64,000 bases of DNA from JAGQPD01 sp020426865 (GTDB lineage: Bacteria; Planctomycetota; Planctomycetia; Pirellulales; Pirellulaceae): positions 744,001 to 808,000 of the forward strand of contig JAWKTN010000004.1 of NCBI GenBank assembly GCA_041399065.1, read 5' to 3'. Numbering within the stretch: the stretch's first letter is position 1; each line of letters starts with the position of its first letter. The notes below the pieces were generated by a model, which did no database searches, was not told the DNA's origin, and saw nothing but the letters and a program-made list of their open reading frames with translations. Of the stretch, positions 35,657-44,966 are shown piece by piece. The position numbers were made by a program, and so were the translations under genes.

Positions 35657-36622
35657 ATGCGAGCGAGTCCTTTTATCGCAGTTAGTTTGTTGCTATGCGT
35701 TTTCGCGGGACGACAGGCTCGTGCGGAGCTTCCATGGGAATCCTTTACTGGCCACGAAGAGTATGTGTACGACATCAGTTTTTCACCGGATGGCAACTCG
35801 TTGGTGACAGCGTCGGGGGACAACACCGCGATCATCTGGGAGCTGGCGACGCGCAAGCCGCGGCACGTGTTGCGACATGAGGGCGCGGTATACACAGCAG
35901 AAGTCAGTCCCGATGGAAATCTTGCCGCGACCGGCACAAGCGACGGTCACGTGTCGCTTTGGTCGCTGGATCGTGGCACGCAAATCGCCGACTCAAAATT
36001 GCACTCCGATGCAGTCTATTGTCTGGCATTTACCCCGGACGGTAAACTCTTGGCGTCCGCGGGCGGAAGTACGGATGGGGGGGACACGACCTGCCGAATC
36101 TCCCGCGTGGATACCCTGGAGACCACGGGTGAATTGAGCGGTCACAAGCGACAGGTCTATGGATTGGCATTTTCGCCGAATGGACGGCGGTTGGTCACGG
36201 GGAGCAGCGACAAGACGGCGAGGCTTTGGGACCTGTCCGATTCATCGGATGTCGTTTTGCAGGGGCACGGCAGCGACATATACCGCTGTGCATTTTCGCC
36301 GGACGGCCAGTTCATTGTCACGGCAAGCCAGGATGGAACGGTCCGGATTTGGTCGGTACCCGACGGAGAATTGGTCAGTACCCTCGCGGGTCGATCAGGA
36401 ATTCCGGTCTACGCCGCCACATTCGACAACCAAGGGAAGGTGCTGGCGGCCGTGGACGCTCGTGGTCACTTGCGACAGTGGAATCGCGACAACTGGGAAC
36501 TCCTCGAGGACAACGCCCTTGCCCGGGCCGCGCTCTACGCCGTGGCCTATTCCCCCGACTCGCGAACACTGATCGTCGGCGGTGAAGACGGGCGGCTCTT
36601 GACACGACGTCTGGCACCCTAA
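35657..36622 (+). CDS. Secreted WD40-repeat protein
   Basis: The 321-residue protein has a signal peptide (SPFIAVSLLLCVFAGRQARA) and seven WD40-like blades that probably close into one beta-propeller. Typical blades read HEEYVYDISFSPDGNSLVTA, HKRQVYGLAFSPNGRRLVTG and HGSDIYRCAFSPDGQFIVTA, with W-x-L or W-x-V ends. Such propellers bind other proteins; no catalytic domain is attached. It should act in the periplasm. The gene ends before a short hairpin and the arabinose operon. Confidence 0.88.
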   Translation: MRASPFIAVSLLLCVFAGRQARAELPWESFTGHEEYVYDISFSPDGNSLVTASGDNTAIIWELATRKPRHVLRHEGAVYTAEVSPDGNLAATGTSDGHVSLWSLDRGTQIADSKLHSDAVYCLAFTPDGKLLASAGGSTDGGDTTCRISRVDTLETTGELSGHKRQVYGLAFSPNGRRLVTGSSDKTARLWDLSDSSDVVLQGHGSDIYRCAFSPDGQFIVTASQDGTVRIWSVPDGELVSTLAGRSGIPVYAATFDNQGKVLAAVDARGHLRQWNRDNWELLEDNALARAALYAVAYSPDSRTLIVGGEDGRLLTRRLAP

Positions 36623-36631
36623 TCGCAGCCA

Positions 36632-36645
36632 ACGCCCGCTGGCGT
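36632..36645. terminator. Short hairpin after the WD40 gene
   Basis: ACGCC-CGCT-GGCGT forms a 5-bp GC-rich stem 10 bases after the WD40 stop. It is a weak terminator candidate without a T-run. Confidence 0.35.
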
Positions 36646-36660
36646 GCTTGGCGAAATCGA

Positions 36661-36680
36661 CGGATGTAGTATGCTATCCG
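36661..36680. promoter_or_regulatory. Imperfect palindrome upstream of araB
   Basis: CGGATGTAGTATGCTATCCG has 5-bp inverted arms (CGGAT/ATCCG) and lies about 60 bp before the araB start. The size fits a LacI/GntR-type operator, but no regulator gene is nearby, so this is only a candidate. Confidence 0.3.
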
Positions 36681-36738
36681 TTTGCCAATTTTTTTCGTAA
36701 CAATCTCTTTCGTCAGAATAGTGAACCAGGGGGATCGC

Positions 36739-38415
36739 ATGGGGGATCGATTTGCCATCGGCGTAGACTACGGTACCAATAGTGTGCGGACGCTGATTGT
36801 CGACACCGCCGATGGTCGCGAAGTCGGCACAGGGGTCTACGACTATCCGAGCGGCGATCAGGGCATTCTGCTGGATGCCGGCGACCCTAATTTGGCAAGG
36901 CAGAACCCGGCGGACTATATCGAGGGATTCTATCAATCGCTGGCGACGGCCCTGCAACAAGCGGCTCAGGATCCCAGTTTTTCACCGGCGGGAATTGGGG
37001 GAATTGGGGTCGACACGACGGGATCGACACCGATTCCGGTCGACCGAAACGGCACGGCCTTGGCCACGCTTGATGAGTTTCGCAATGACCTCGCCGCCCA
37101 CGCCTGGTTGTGGAAAGACCATACGTCGTACGCCGAGGCGGACGAAATCACGCGAAAGGCAATGGCGTTGGGTGAGCCCTATTTGGCCAAATGTGGCGGA
37201 ACGTATTCGTCCGAGTGGTATTGGTCAAAGATTTTGCATTGTGTGCGGACAGCGCCTCAAGTGGCCGAGGCTGCTTATTCATGGGTCGAACTTGCCGACT
37301 TTGTGCCAGCCTATCTTACTGGCAATACAAACCCAGACACGCTACCTCGCGGCATTTGTGCTGCCGGTCACAAGGCCATGTACCATCCGCAATGGAATGG
37401 ATTGCCGAGTGCCGCGTTCCTTGACAAGCTGGAACCGGGACTGTCGCGATTCCGATATCAGACGGCCGCCGTCTGTGCCAACCATGTCGCCGGTACCTTG
37501 GACGAAGCGGTCGCCAAGCGAGCGGGATTGCCGGCTGGCATCGCGGTGGCGGTCGGTGCGTTTGACGCGCATATGGGAGCAGTTGGAGCGGGTTGCCGTC
37601 CGGGCACGCTGGTCAAGATCATGGGGACCAGCACTTGTGACTGCATGGTGGCACCACTCAATCAGCAGCTGCCCGATATCCCTGGTCTCTGCGGCATCGT
37701 GCCCGAATCGATCCTACCGGAGATGTATGGGCTCGAAGCAGGGCAATCGGCCGTGGGGGACATCTTCAATTGGTTCGCCAAACATCTGACACCGCCGCAG
37801 TATGCATCGCCGGACGCTCACGTTCAACTGACCAACGGTGCCACTCAATTGCGTCCGGGCGAGTCCGGTCTGGTGGCACTCGATTGGAACAATGGGAACC
37901 GGACGGTGCTCGTCGATCCATTGCTGACAGGACTGTTGGTGGGGCAAACGCTACACACCACAGCAGCGGAGATCTATCGGGCACTCGTCGAGGCGACCGC
38001 GTTTGGCGCGCTGACGATTATTAATCGCCTGGAAGAGTACGGAGTGCGTGTTGAGCAGGTTGTCAATTGCGGTGGCATTGCCGAAAAAAATCCATTGGTG
38101 ATGCAAATTTACGCTGACGTCTGCAATCGTCCCATGAAGATCAGCCGATCGGCTCAGACCTGTGCCTTGGGAGCGGCGATCTTCGGGGCCGTTGCCGCCG
38201 GTGCGTATCCCGATGTTCTCACCGCCCAACGATCCATGACCGGATTCAAGGACACCGTCTATTCGCCGATCCCGGAGAACGCTGCCGTTTACGCTCGGCT
38301 GTACAAGATTTACCGGACGTTACACGACGCATTTGGCGTCCCAGGAACCAGGGGCGATCTTACGTTCGTGATGAAGGACCTGATTGCCATTCGCGAAGAA
38401 GTACGGCGTCGCTGA
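36739..38415 (+). CDS. araB: Ribulokinase
   Basis: The 558-residue protein is a FGGY-family kinase: FAIGVDYGTNSVRTLIVDT at the N-terminus, GGIGVDTTGSTPIPVD, GAFDAHMGAVGAGCRPGTL, VKIMGTSTCDCMVAP, and the C-terminal VNCGGIAEKNPLVMQIYADV. The TSTCD motif and overall sequence fit AraB rather than xylulokinase. It phosphorylates L-ribulose with ATP to L-ribulose 5-phosphate. The ATG at 36739 has AGGGGG upstream; the longer frame from 36682 adds non-family residues. It is the first gene of the araB-araD-araA-transporter unit. Confidence 0.95.
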   Translation: MGDRFAIGVDYGTNSVRTLIVDTADGREVGTGVYDYPSGDQGILLDAGDPNLARQNPADYIEGFYQSLATALQQAAQDPSFSPAGIGGIGVDTTGSTPIPVDRNGTALATLDEFRNDLAAHAWLWKDHTSYAEADEITRKAMALGEPYLAKCGGTYSSEWYWSKILHCVRTAPQVAEAAYSWVELADFVPAYLTGNTNPDTLPRGICAAGHKAMYHPQWNGLPSAAFLDKLEPGLSRFRYQTAAVCANHVAGTLDEAVAKRAGLPAGIAVAVGAFDAHMGAVGAGCRPGTLVKIMGTSTCDCMVAPLNQQLPDIPGLCGIVPESILPEMYGLEAGQSAVGDIFNWFAKHLTPPQYASPDAHVQLTNGATQLRPGESGLVALDWNNGNRTVLVDPLLTGLLVGQTLHTTAAEIYRALVEATAFGALTIINRLEEYGVRVEQVVNCGGIAEKNPLVMQIYADVCNRPMKISRSAQTCALGAAIFGAVAAGAYPDVLTAQRSMTGFKDTVYSPIPENAAVYARLYKIYRTLHDAFGVPGTRGDLTFVMKDLIAIREEVRRR

Positions 38416-38434
38416 TTTTCGAAAAGGCTGGAGC

Positions 38435-39127
38435 ATGTTGGAAGATTTGAAAGAACAGGTTTGCGAGGCAAACCTGGAACTTGTGCGACAAGGCCTGGTG
38501 ACTCTGACGTGGGGGAACGTCAGTGGCATCAACGCTGACCGGGATATCCTGGTGATCAAGCCCAGCGGAGTGCCGTATGATGGTATGCATCCGGGCCAGA
38601 TGGTCGCGGTCCGGATCGACACGGGTGAGGCATTGGAGGGACAATGGAAGCCGTCATCCGACACGCCAACGCATCGCATCTTGTATCAACAGTTTTCCGG
38701 AATAGGTGGCATTACGCATACGCACAGCGTTAAAGCGACAACATTCGCGCAGGCTCGGCAAGAGATCCCCTGCTATGGCACGACGCATGCCGACCATTTT
38801 TATGGCACTGTGCCGGTGACGCGTCCCTTATCCCGGAAGGAAATCGAAGAAGCATATGAGGCCAACACAGCGCGGGTAATTGTCGAGCGGTTTAGCGACC
38901 TGGATTCGGAGGCAATGCCAGCGGTACTGGTAGCGAGCCACGCGCCGTTTACGTGGGGGAAAAATGCCATGGAATCGGTCAAGAACGCGATCGCGTTGGA
39001 ATCGGTTGCCAATATGGCCATGGGCACGCTGGCGCTGAATCGGGACGTCCATCCGGTCGAGCCGTATTTGCTTGATAAACACTACCTGCGAAAACACGGC
39101 AAGGATGCCTACTACGGTCAGCGCTGA
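38435..39127 (+). CDS. araD: L-ribulose-5-phosphate 4-epimerase
   Basis: The 230-residue protein is a class II aldolase/AraD family member. Visible motifs are LVTLTWGNVSGINADRDILV, IKPSGVPYDGM, the zinc-binding ITHTHSVKAT, YGTTHADHFYGTVPVTRPL, and the third-ligand region VLVASHAPFTWGK. It converts L-ribulose 5-phosphate to D-xylulose 5-phosphate, which enters the pentose phosphate pathway. The ATG at 38435 follows a GGAG site; homology starts there. It lies 19 bp after araB. Confidence 0.95.
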   Translation: MLEDLKEQVCEANLELVRQGLVTLTWGNVSGINADRDILVIKPSGVPYDGMHPGQMVAVRIDTGEALEGQWKPSSDTPTHRILYQQFSGIGGITHTHSVKATTFAQARQEIPCYGTTHADHFYGTVPVTRPLSRKEIEEAYEANTARVIVERFSDLDSEAMPAVLVASHAPFTWGKNAMESVKNAIALESVANMAMGTLALNRDVHPVEPYLLDKHYLRKHGKDAYYGQR

Positions 39128-39178
39128 CTGGCAACACCGGACTTCATTATCATCTCCCAAACAAAAAGGTACCTGTTC

Positions 39179-40657
39179 GTGGCACAATCCAAGACGTTTT
39201 CACCATTAACGGTGTGGTTTATTACTGGCAGCCAGCACCTTTACGGCCCGGAGGCTTTGAAGAAGGTCGATGAGCATGCGCGGCAAGTTGTGGCTGGCTT
39301 GAACAAGTCATCGGACCTTGCGATCGAGATCGTATGGAAGCCAGTCTTGACGACCCCCGAATCGATTCTGGAAACGATCCGCTCCGCAAACTCCGATCCT
39401 GATTGCGTGGGGCTAATTGCCTGGATGCACACGTTTTCGCCCGCCAAAATGTGGATCGCCGGTTTGGGGACCCTACAAAAACCGTTGTTGCACCTGCATA
39501 CCCAGTTCCATCGCGACCTCCCCTGGTCGACGATCGATATGGACTTTATGAACCTCAATCAATCGGCACACGGCGGGCGCGAATTCGGACATATTTGTGC
39601 CCGTTTGCGCCTGGCGCGCAAAGTTGTCGTCGGGCATTGGCAAGAGAAGCGCGTCCATCAGCAGATCGACGTCTGGGCGCGCGCTGCCGCCGGGTTGCAC
39701 GAAGCGCGGCAACTGAAAATTGCTCGCTTTGGCGACAACATGAGACACGTTGCGGTGACGGAGGGCGATAAAGTGTCGTTCCAGATGAAGGTCGGCACGT
39801 CCGTCAATGGATTTGGTATCGGCGATCTGGCCGAACGTATCGCTGCCGTGCCGGAACCGGATGCCGCACGTCTATGCGAACAATATGATGACGAATACAA
39901 CCTCGCCAAGGAACTCCAACCCAACGGCGCCCGGCGTTCGTCATTGCAAGATGCCGCACGCATCGAAATCGCACTCCGCGGCTTTCTTGACGAAGGTGGT
40001 TTTCGCGGATTCACCGATACGTTCGAAGATCTGCACGGCCTGAAGCAGCTACCTGGTCTTCCCGTACAACGCTTGATGGCCGACGGTTACGGTTTCGGCG
40101 CCGAAGGAGATTGGAAAGCCGCCGCGATGGTCCGCATTTCAAAAGTCATGGCGCAGGGATGGAAAAACGGGACGTCATTTATGGAAGATTATACCTACCA
40201 CCTGCCAGAAGGTAATATGCAGTGCCTCGGCGCCCATATGCTGGAAATCTGCCCGTCACTGGCCAGCGACAAACCGTCGTGCGAAATCCATCCGCTCGGA
40301 ATCGGTGGTAAGGAAGACCCCGTACGACTCGTGTTCGATACCCCCGTCGGACCGGGTGTCAACGCCACGATCGTCGATTTGGGCGGTCGGTTCCGGCTGA
40401 TCATTAACGAGGTCGACGTTGTTGAACCTGCCGAGCCATTGGCAAAACTTCCCGTGGCCCGAGCCGTTTGGAAACCACGCCCCGACCTACCAACCGCCGC
40501 GGCCGCTTGGATCTATGCCGGCGGCTCGCACCACCCCGTCTTCAGCCAGGCACTGACCACCGATCACTACCTGGACTTGGCCGAAATGATGGGCACCGAA
40601 GCCGTTGTCATCGACGCCGATACCCGCCTGCGGGATCTGCGCCAAAGCCTGCGATGA
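39179..40657 (+). CDS. araA: L-arabinose isomerase
   Basis: The 492-residue protein starts with GTG after an AAGG site. It has the AraA signatures VWFITGSQHLYGPEAL, LIAWMHTFSPAKMWI, PLLHLHTQFHRDLPW, MDFMNLNQSAHGGREFG, ALRGFLDEGGFRGFTDTFED, and EDYTYHLPEGNMQCLGAHML. These include the Glu and His ligands of the Mn site. It converts L-arabinose to L-ribulose, the first step of the pathway. Its length is normal (about 500). It lies between araD and a sugar symporter gene, all on the plus strand. Confidence 0.97.
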   Translation: MAQSKTFSPLTVWFITGSQHLYGPEALKKVDEHARQVVAGLNKSSDLAIEIVWKPVLTTPESILETIRSANSDPDCVGLIAWMHTFSPAKMWIAGLGTLQKPLLHLHTQFHRDLPWSTIDMDFMNLNQSAHGGREFGHICARLRLARKVVVGHWQEKRVHQQIDVWARAAAGLHEARQLKIARFGDNMRHVAVTEGDKVSFQMKVGTSVNGFGIGDLAERIAAVPEPDAARLCEQYDDEYNLAKELQPNGARRSSLQDAARIEIALRGFLDEGGFRGFTDTFEDLHGLKQLPGLPVQRLMADGYGFGAEGDWKAAAMVRISKVMAQGWKNGTSFMEDYTYHLPEGNMQCLGAHMLEICPSLASDKPSCEIHPLGIGGKEDPVRLVFDTPVGPGVNATIVDLGGRFRLIINEVDVVEPAEPLAKLPVARAVWKPRPDLPTAAAAWIYAGGSHHPVFSQALTTDHYLDLAEMMGTEAVVIDADTRLRDLRQSLR

Positions 40658-40740
40658 CCCAGTCGCATCGCGACCCGTTGTCGATTACACTGAGGAACTT
40701 TATGGTCGTTTCTAGAAAATAGTTGTTGAGGACATCCGGC

Positions 40741-42510
40741 ATGGAAACTCTCGACTGGATCGTGGTTGCCGCTTATTTTTGCGTTCTGGCATTGATGGCG
40801 TTGTGGGTTATCCGGCAGGGCAAGAACACTTCGGATGACTATTTTCTGGCGAGCCATAGCCTGGGCTGGTTCATCGTCGGGGCATCGATCTTCGCATCGA
40901 ACATTGGCTCGGAGCACCTCGTTGGACTCGCCGGTTCGGGCGCGACCGATGGCGTGGCAATGGCCCACTATGAATTGCATGCATGGTGCTTGTTGGTCCT
41001 CGGCTGGGTTCTCGTACCGTTTTACGCGCGTTCGCGAGTCTTCACGATGCCGCAGTTTTTGGAACGTCGTTTCTCTCCGGCATCGCGTTATGTATTGTCG
41101 ATCATTTCGCTGATCGCCTACGTTGTAACCAAAATCGCGGTTGGTATTTTCGCCGGCGGCATCGTGTTCTCAGTGTTATTGCCAGAACTAAATTTCGCTG
41201 GGTTGGACAGCTTTTGGATCGGTTCGCTGATCGTGCTCGCGTTCACCGGTTTGTATACAACGTTGGGTGGCTTTCGAGCGGTTGCCTACACCGAGGCGTT
41301 GCAAACGTTGATCTTGATCGTCGGTTCGGCATTGGTTACGTACTACGGCCTGCAAAAACTGGGCGGCTGGGAAGAATTACGGGTCACCTTGGGATCCGAT
41401 AAATTCAATTTGTGGAAGCCGCTGGTCCCGCCTGGCGTTGTCGGAACATGGGCGCCTGTCGAAATCGTCGATGACGCCGGCAAGATCGTCCGGCAAGCAT
41501 GGTACTTTAACGGCAACTATCCCTGGCTGGGCATGCTGTTCTGTGCCCCGATCATTGGTCTCTGGTATTGGTGCACCGACCAATACATCGTGCAGCGGGC
41601 ATTGGGCGCACACAATGAGACCGAGGCGCGACGTGGCAGTATCTTCGCTGCATTCCTCAAGCTGTTGCCGGTGTTTATTTTCATTGTGCCCGGCATGATC
41701 TGCTTTGCCCTGATTACCAAGAACCAGGCCACTCCGATCGAAGGACTTGATTTCAGCGAGATGGCGGACGCCAGTGGCAAAATCACCGAAAGCGGTGCGG
41801 CGTTTCCGATGATGGTCAAGAACGTACTGCCCGCCGGTGTGCGGGGAATTGTCGTTGCCGGCTTGCTCTCGGCATTGATGAGCTCGTTGGCGGGTGTCTT
41901 CAACGCATGCTCGACGTTGTTCACAATTGACCTCTACTCAAAATTCAAACCGCATGCCTCGGAATCGCAACTGGTTCGCATTGGCCGAACCGCGACCATC
42001 ATGATGGTGTTGATTGGTCTCGCATGGATCCCGGTCATTAAGGGTTCGAAAGGGCTATACGATTACTTGCAGGGCGTTCAAGGCTATCTGGCACCGCCGA
42101 TATTCGTCGTGTTTTTCCTGGGGATCTTCTGGAAGCGGCTCAACGGTGCTGGATGTTTAGCGGCGCTGATCGTCGGTTTCGCGATGGGTGTCTTCCGGCT
42201 GGCAATCGATACGGTACCGAAGGTCTACAGCGACTTCCAGTACGCCGAAGGCTCATTTTTCTGGATCGTCAACAAGATCTACTTTCAGTATTTCAGCCTC
42301 TTGATCTTCATCGTAAGTGCGTTGGTGATGATCATCGTCAGTCACATGACGCGCGAGCCCGACTACCAGCAGATCAGTGGTCTTACCTACGGTGCGGTAA
42401 CCGAAGAAGATCGCCGCAAAACGCGTGAGAGCTGGAGCACCGTTGACGTGATCGGATCCGTACTGGTAATGGTTTTGATCCTGGCAGCCTATCTGTACTT
42501 CCGCGGCTGA
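40741..42510 (+). CDS. Sodium/solute symporter (SSS family), probable arabinose importer
   Basis: The 589-residue protein has about 14 transmembrane helices and SSS-family motifs: DDYFLASHSLGWFIVGASIF, SNIGSEHLVGLAGSGATDG, YTTLGGFRAVAYTEALQTL, and VAGLLSALMSSLAGVFNACS with the Ser residues of the Na2 site. It is closest in appearance to SglT-type glucose/galactose symporters. Its place directly after araA suggests that it imports L-arabinose with sodium. The ATG at 40741 has GAGG upstream; an earlier TTG at 40723 is less likely. The gene is followed by a strong hairpin. Confidence 0.9.
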   Translation: METLDWIVVAAYFCVLALMALWVIRQGKNTSDDYFLASHSLGWFIVGASIFASNIGSEHLVGLAGSGATDGVAMAHYELHAWCLLVLGWVLVPFYARSRVFTMPQFLERRFSPASRYVLSIISLIAYVVTKIAVGIFAGGIVFSVLLPELNFAGLDSFWIGSLIVLAFTGLYTTLGGFRAVAYTEALQTLILIVGSALVTYYGLQKLGGWEELRVTLGSDKFNLWKPLVPPGVVGTWAPVEIVDDAGKIVRQAWYFNGNYPWLGMLFCAPIIGLWYWCTDQYIVQRALGAHNETEARRGSIFAAFLKLLPVFIFIVPGMICFALITKNQATPIEGLDFSEMADASGKITESGAAFPMMVKNVLPAGVRGIVVAGLLSALMSSLAGVFNACSTLFTIDLYSKFKPHASESQLVRIGRTATIMMVLIGLAWIPVIKGSKGLYDYLQGVQGYLAPPIFVVFFLGIFWKRLNGAGCLAALIVGFAMGVFRLAIDTVPKVYSDFQYAEGSFFWIVNKIYFQYFSLLIFIVSALVMIIVSHMTREPDYQQISGLTYGAVTEEDRRKTRESWSTVDVIGSVLVMVLILAAYLYFRG

Positions 42511-42521
42511 TAGATTGCCCA

Positions 42522-42553
42522 TCGCGCCAGCACTGCTGCTGATGCTGGCGCGA
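42522..42553 (+). terminator. Perfect 11-bp hairpin after the arabinose operon
   Basis: Arms TCGCGCCAGCA (42522-42532) and TGCTGGCGCGA (42543-42553) enclose a 10-base loop, 12 bp after the symporter stop. It is GC-rich and at the right place to end the araBDA-transporter transcript; no T-run follows. Confidence 0.6.
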
Positions 42554-42613
42554 CCATCCGTTGATTCGACTTGACCTCGATCGAGAACCTCGGTATCTAC
42601 TCTGCCACTCGTC

Positions 42614-44044
42614 TTGCGCGCGGAGCGCAAACTAGTTGTTATCGGCGGGTTGCATCTGGAACTTGAGCTGAGTCGATTTGCTGTGCGAAAAACCTGTTCG
42701 GCCATAATTGCGGCGGTGATGGTAACGGTGGTGATTACGCCACCGGCGATTGGCCAACAGCGCGTCCGCTTTCCGAACAATAGTGCGGGTGGCGCTGATC
42801 CGTATGCCACGCTACCGACGGCGCCGATGGGCGGCATGGCACCAACTCCGGTGCAGTTTCCCTCGGTCACACTTGGCCAGCAGATCCAGCCATTTGATCC
42901 GTATTCGGGCGGACCGATCGCGGGCCAGGCACCAACCTTGACGCTACCCTCAGGGCCAATCCTGGCGCCGCAAGGCGCCTATCCTGCACCGCCTGGTATT
43001 TCGTATCCGATGCCCAATGCCACGTCCCCTACGGTACCGGGGCCGTTTTATACAACCCCGATTCCGCTCGCGCCGAATGTTTTTGCACCGCCCGCAGCCA
43101 GCATGCCACCGACGTTGCCTCCCGTGTTCAATCCCAATGCTGGCCCACTTCAAAGCCCCACCGGGCCGTCCTCGCTCTCAGGTCCGACACCCGTGTTCCC
43201 CAACGGACTGAATTGGGACCAAATCGACAGGAACAATCTGCAGCGACTGTTTCGCGATACGGGGGTCGTCTACTCGTACATCCTTGGCAACAGTAAAGAA
43301 CCGGATCGATTGCAGTTGCACGAGTTCGATCTAAGCACGACGCTGGTCTTGAACCGGTTTGCCCACAGTGCCGAAGGGCTCCGAGTGACTCCGGGGTTTA
43401 CGTTTCATTTTCTCGACGGCCCGGACGGCCAAAATGACGCGGATCTGCCTTCAAAGTTGTATAGTGCCTACATTGAGGGGGCGTGGAAACCAAGGTTGAC
43501 GCCGCAATTCAACGCCGACCTGGCGGTGCGGACCGGGTTGTATACCGACTTTCATTCGATCACCACGCATAGCATCCGGATTACGGGGCGCGGCCTGGGA
43601 GTACTGCAAGTGACACCCCAGTTGGCAGTCAAGCTTGGCATTGAGTATCTTGATCGAGCGCGCGTAAAACTGCTTCCCGCGGGTGGCGTATTGTGGACCC
43701 CCAACCCGCAGACATACTTCGACATCTATTTTCCACGCCCCAAGTTTTCACAGTACTGGACCACGGTTGGCAACACCGAATTCTGGTGGCACATTGCAGG
43801 CGAGTACGGTGGCGGATCGTGGACATTCAGTCGCGTGGATGCTCCGTTCCTGGACCTCGGCGAGCGTGCCGATTACAACGACATTCGCTTGATCGTGGGG
43901 ACTGAATGGTCACGATTGAATCGGCAATGGGGCTTCTTTGAATTTGGATACGTCTTCGACCGCGAACTGGTCTACAAACTGGTGCCCAGCGAAAGCACCG
44001 CCCTTGACGACTCGATCATGCTCCGTGCCGGCATCTACTTTTGA
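42614..44044 (+). CDS. Outer-membrane beta-barrel protein with Pro-rich N-terminal region
   Basis: The 476-residue protein has a hydrophobic export segment (SAIIAAVMVTVVITPPAIG) placed late, at about residues 29-47; a GTG at 42683 would give a more normal signal peptide. Residues 50-190 are a Pro/Gly/Ala/Thr-rich tract (QAPTLTLPSGPILAPQGAYP). From about 200 onward, alternating amphipathic strands (LHEFDLSTTLVLNRFAHSAE, GLRVTPGFTFHFLDG, FFEFGYVFDRELVYKLV) form a probable barrel. The chain ends SIMLRAGIYF with a C-terminal Phe, as in BAM-inserted barrels. It resembles DUF6268-type porins. Possible role: surface channel for solutes. Confidence 0.68.
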   Translation: MRAERKLVVIGGLHLELELSRFAVRKTCSAIIAAVMVTVVITPPAIGQQRVRFPNNSAGGADPYATLPTAPMGGMAPTPVQFPSVTLGQQIQPFDPYSGGPIAGQAPTLTLPSGPILAPQGAYPAPPGISYPMPNATSPTVPGPFYTTPIPLAPNVFAPPAASMPPTLPPVFNPNAGPLQSPTGPSSLSGPTPVFPNGLNWDQIDRNNLQRLFRDTGVVYSYILGNSKEPDRLQLHEFDLSTTLVLNRFAHSAEGLRVTPGFTFHFLDGPDGQNDADLPSKLYSAYIEGAWKPRLTPQFNADLAVRTGLYTDFHSITTHSIRITGRGLGVLQVTPQLAVKLGIEYLDRARVKLLPAGGVLWTPNPQTYFDIYFPRPKFSQYWTTVGNTEFWWHIAGEYGGGSWTFSRVDAPFLDLGERADYNDIRLIVGTEWSRLNRQWGFFEFGYVFDRELVYKLVPSESTALDDSIMLRAGIYF

Positions 44045-44189
44045 TACCTCCATCATGCTTCGCATATCGATCACAACATATCCTCCTCGTGGATTGTCAA
44101 CGCCATGACTACCTAACGGATACCTGCTGATCATGCGGTACCGGCGCACGACGCAAATCTCGTGCGGCTGACGATCAATTCCGCGAAAA

Positions 44190-44203
44190 GGCTGGGGACA
44201 GCC
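44190..44203. repeat. GGCTGGGGACAGCC hairpin, third copy
   Basis: The sequence is identical to the core at 20176-20189, followed by ATGGAACATTGCATTG. It lies in the 379-bp gap (44045-44423) between the beta-barrel gene and the nucleotidyltransferase gene. No gene is visible in that gap. Confidence 0.65.
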
Positions 44204-44423
44204 ATGGAACATTGCATTGCTACCGGATGTCACGCAACCGGCAGAGATTTTCCAGATTTCCACATGGCGCGACGAAAAGCTTCCGCGAGTTAGACGCCGA
44301 AATGCTGAACTTCCCACCAACCCAAAGAGGGGGTAGGTTACCGAATCAACATGACACACGGTATAATCACGGGAAGAGGACGAACCGATGTGTCAAATAA
44401 TTCCAGCAAGAAGGATCTACGCG

Positions 44424-44966
44424 ATGCTGGGTAACGAATCCCTGTGGGAAGTCGCGACACATTGCCATGATATGCTTCGAGATTCGGGCATTGCCCACAC
44501 CGTTTGTGGGGGGGTTGCTGTCTGTTTGCACGGATATCAACGCAATACGACCGACGTGGACGTGATCATCCAACCCTTCGATATGTCGCAGGTAAAATCG
44601 CTGTTCATGGAAAATGGATACGTTTGGGACGAATCGAACAAAGAGTTTCGCAGTTCCAGCGGAATTGCCATTCAGTTTCTGTTGGCTGGGGAAAAGGCAG
44701 GAAAGGGAACCGAGGTTCTCATTCCCGAGCCGGTGGGCGAACTAAACGTCGAGGACCGCGAAGGTCTATCGGTCGTGCGGTTATCTCGATTGATTGAGAT
44801 GAAACTTGCCAGTGGAATCGGCAACCTCAGACGTACGCACCGTGATTTTGCCGACGTCGTAGAATTGATTGCGATTCGTCAGCTTGACGGTTCGTTCGCA
44901 CGACATCTTCACAAATCATTACGACCAACATTTCGCAAATTGGTGCGGAATGCACAAGCCGAGTAG
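44424..44966 (+). CDS. Nucleotidyltransferase-fold protein (orphan)
   Basis: The 180-residue protein has the pol-beta-type pattern GGVAVCLHG followed ten residues later by TTDVDVII, the acidic pair that binds metal in minimal nucleotidyltransferases. A helical C-terminal region follows with RLIEMKLASGIGNLRRTHRD. This layout resembles AbiEii-like or 'nucleotidyl transferase AbiEii/AbiGii' proteins and MNT antitoxins. No HEPN or AbiEi-like partner is adjacent. An AAGGA site precedes the ATG at 44424, so the ATG 12 codons upstream was not used. The target could be tRNA or protein; this is not shown. Confidence 0.68.
   Translation: MLGNESLWEVATHCHDMLRDSGIAHTVCGGVAVCLHGYQRNTTDVDVIIQPFDMSQVKSLFMENGYVWDESNKEFRSSSGIAIQFLLAGEKAGKGTEVLIPEPVGELNVEDREGLSVVRLSRLIEMKLASGIGNLRRTHRDFADVVELIAIRQLDGSFARHLHKSLRPTFRKLVRNAQAE

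Noticed and set aside
43910..44359. 149-codon minus-strand frame overlapping the beta-barrel gene and gap
   Set aside because: Half is antisense to the barrel gene, the rest crosses a hairpin repeat; no family or ribosome-binding site.
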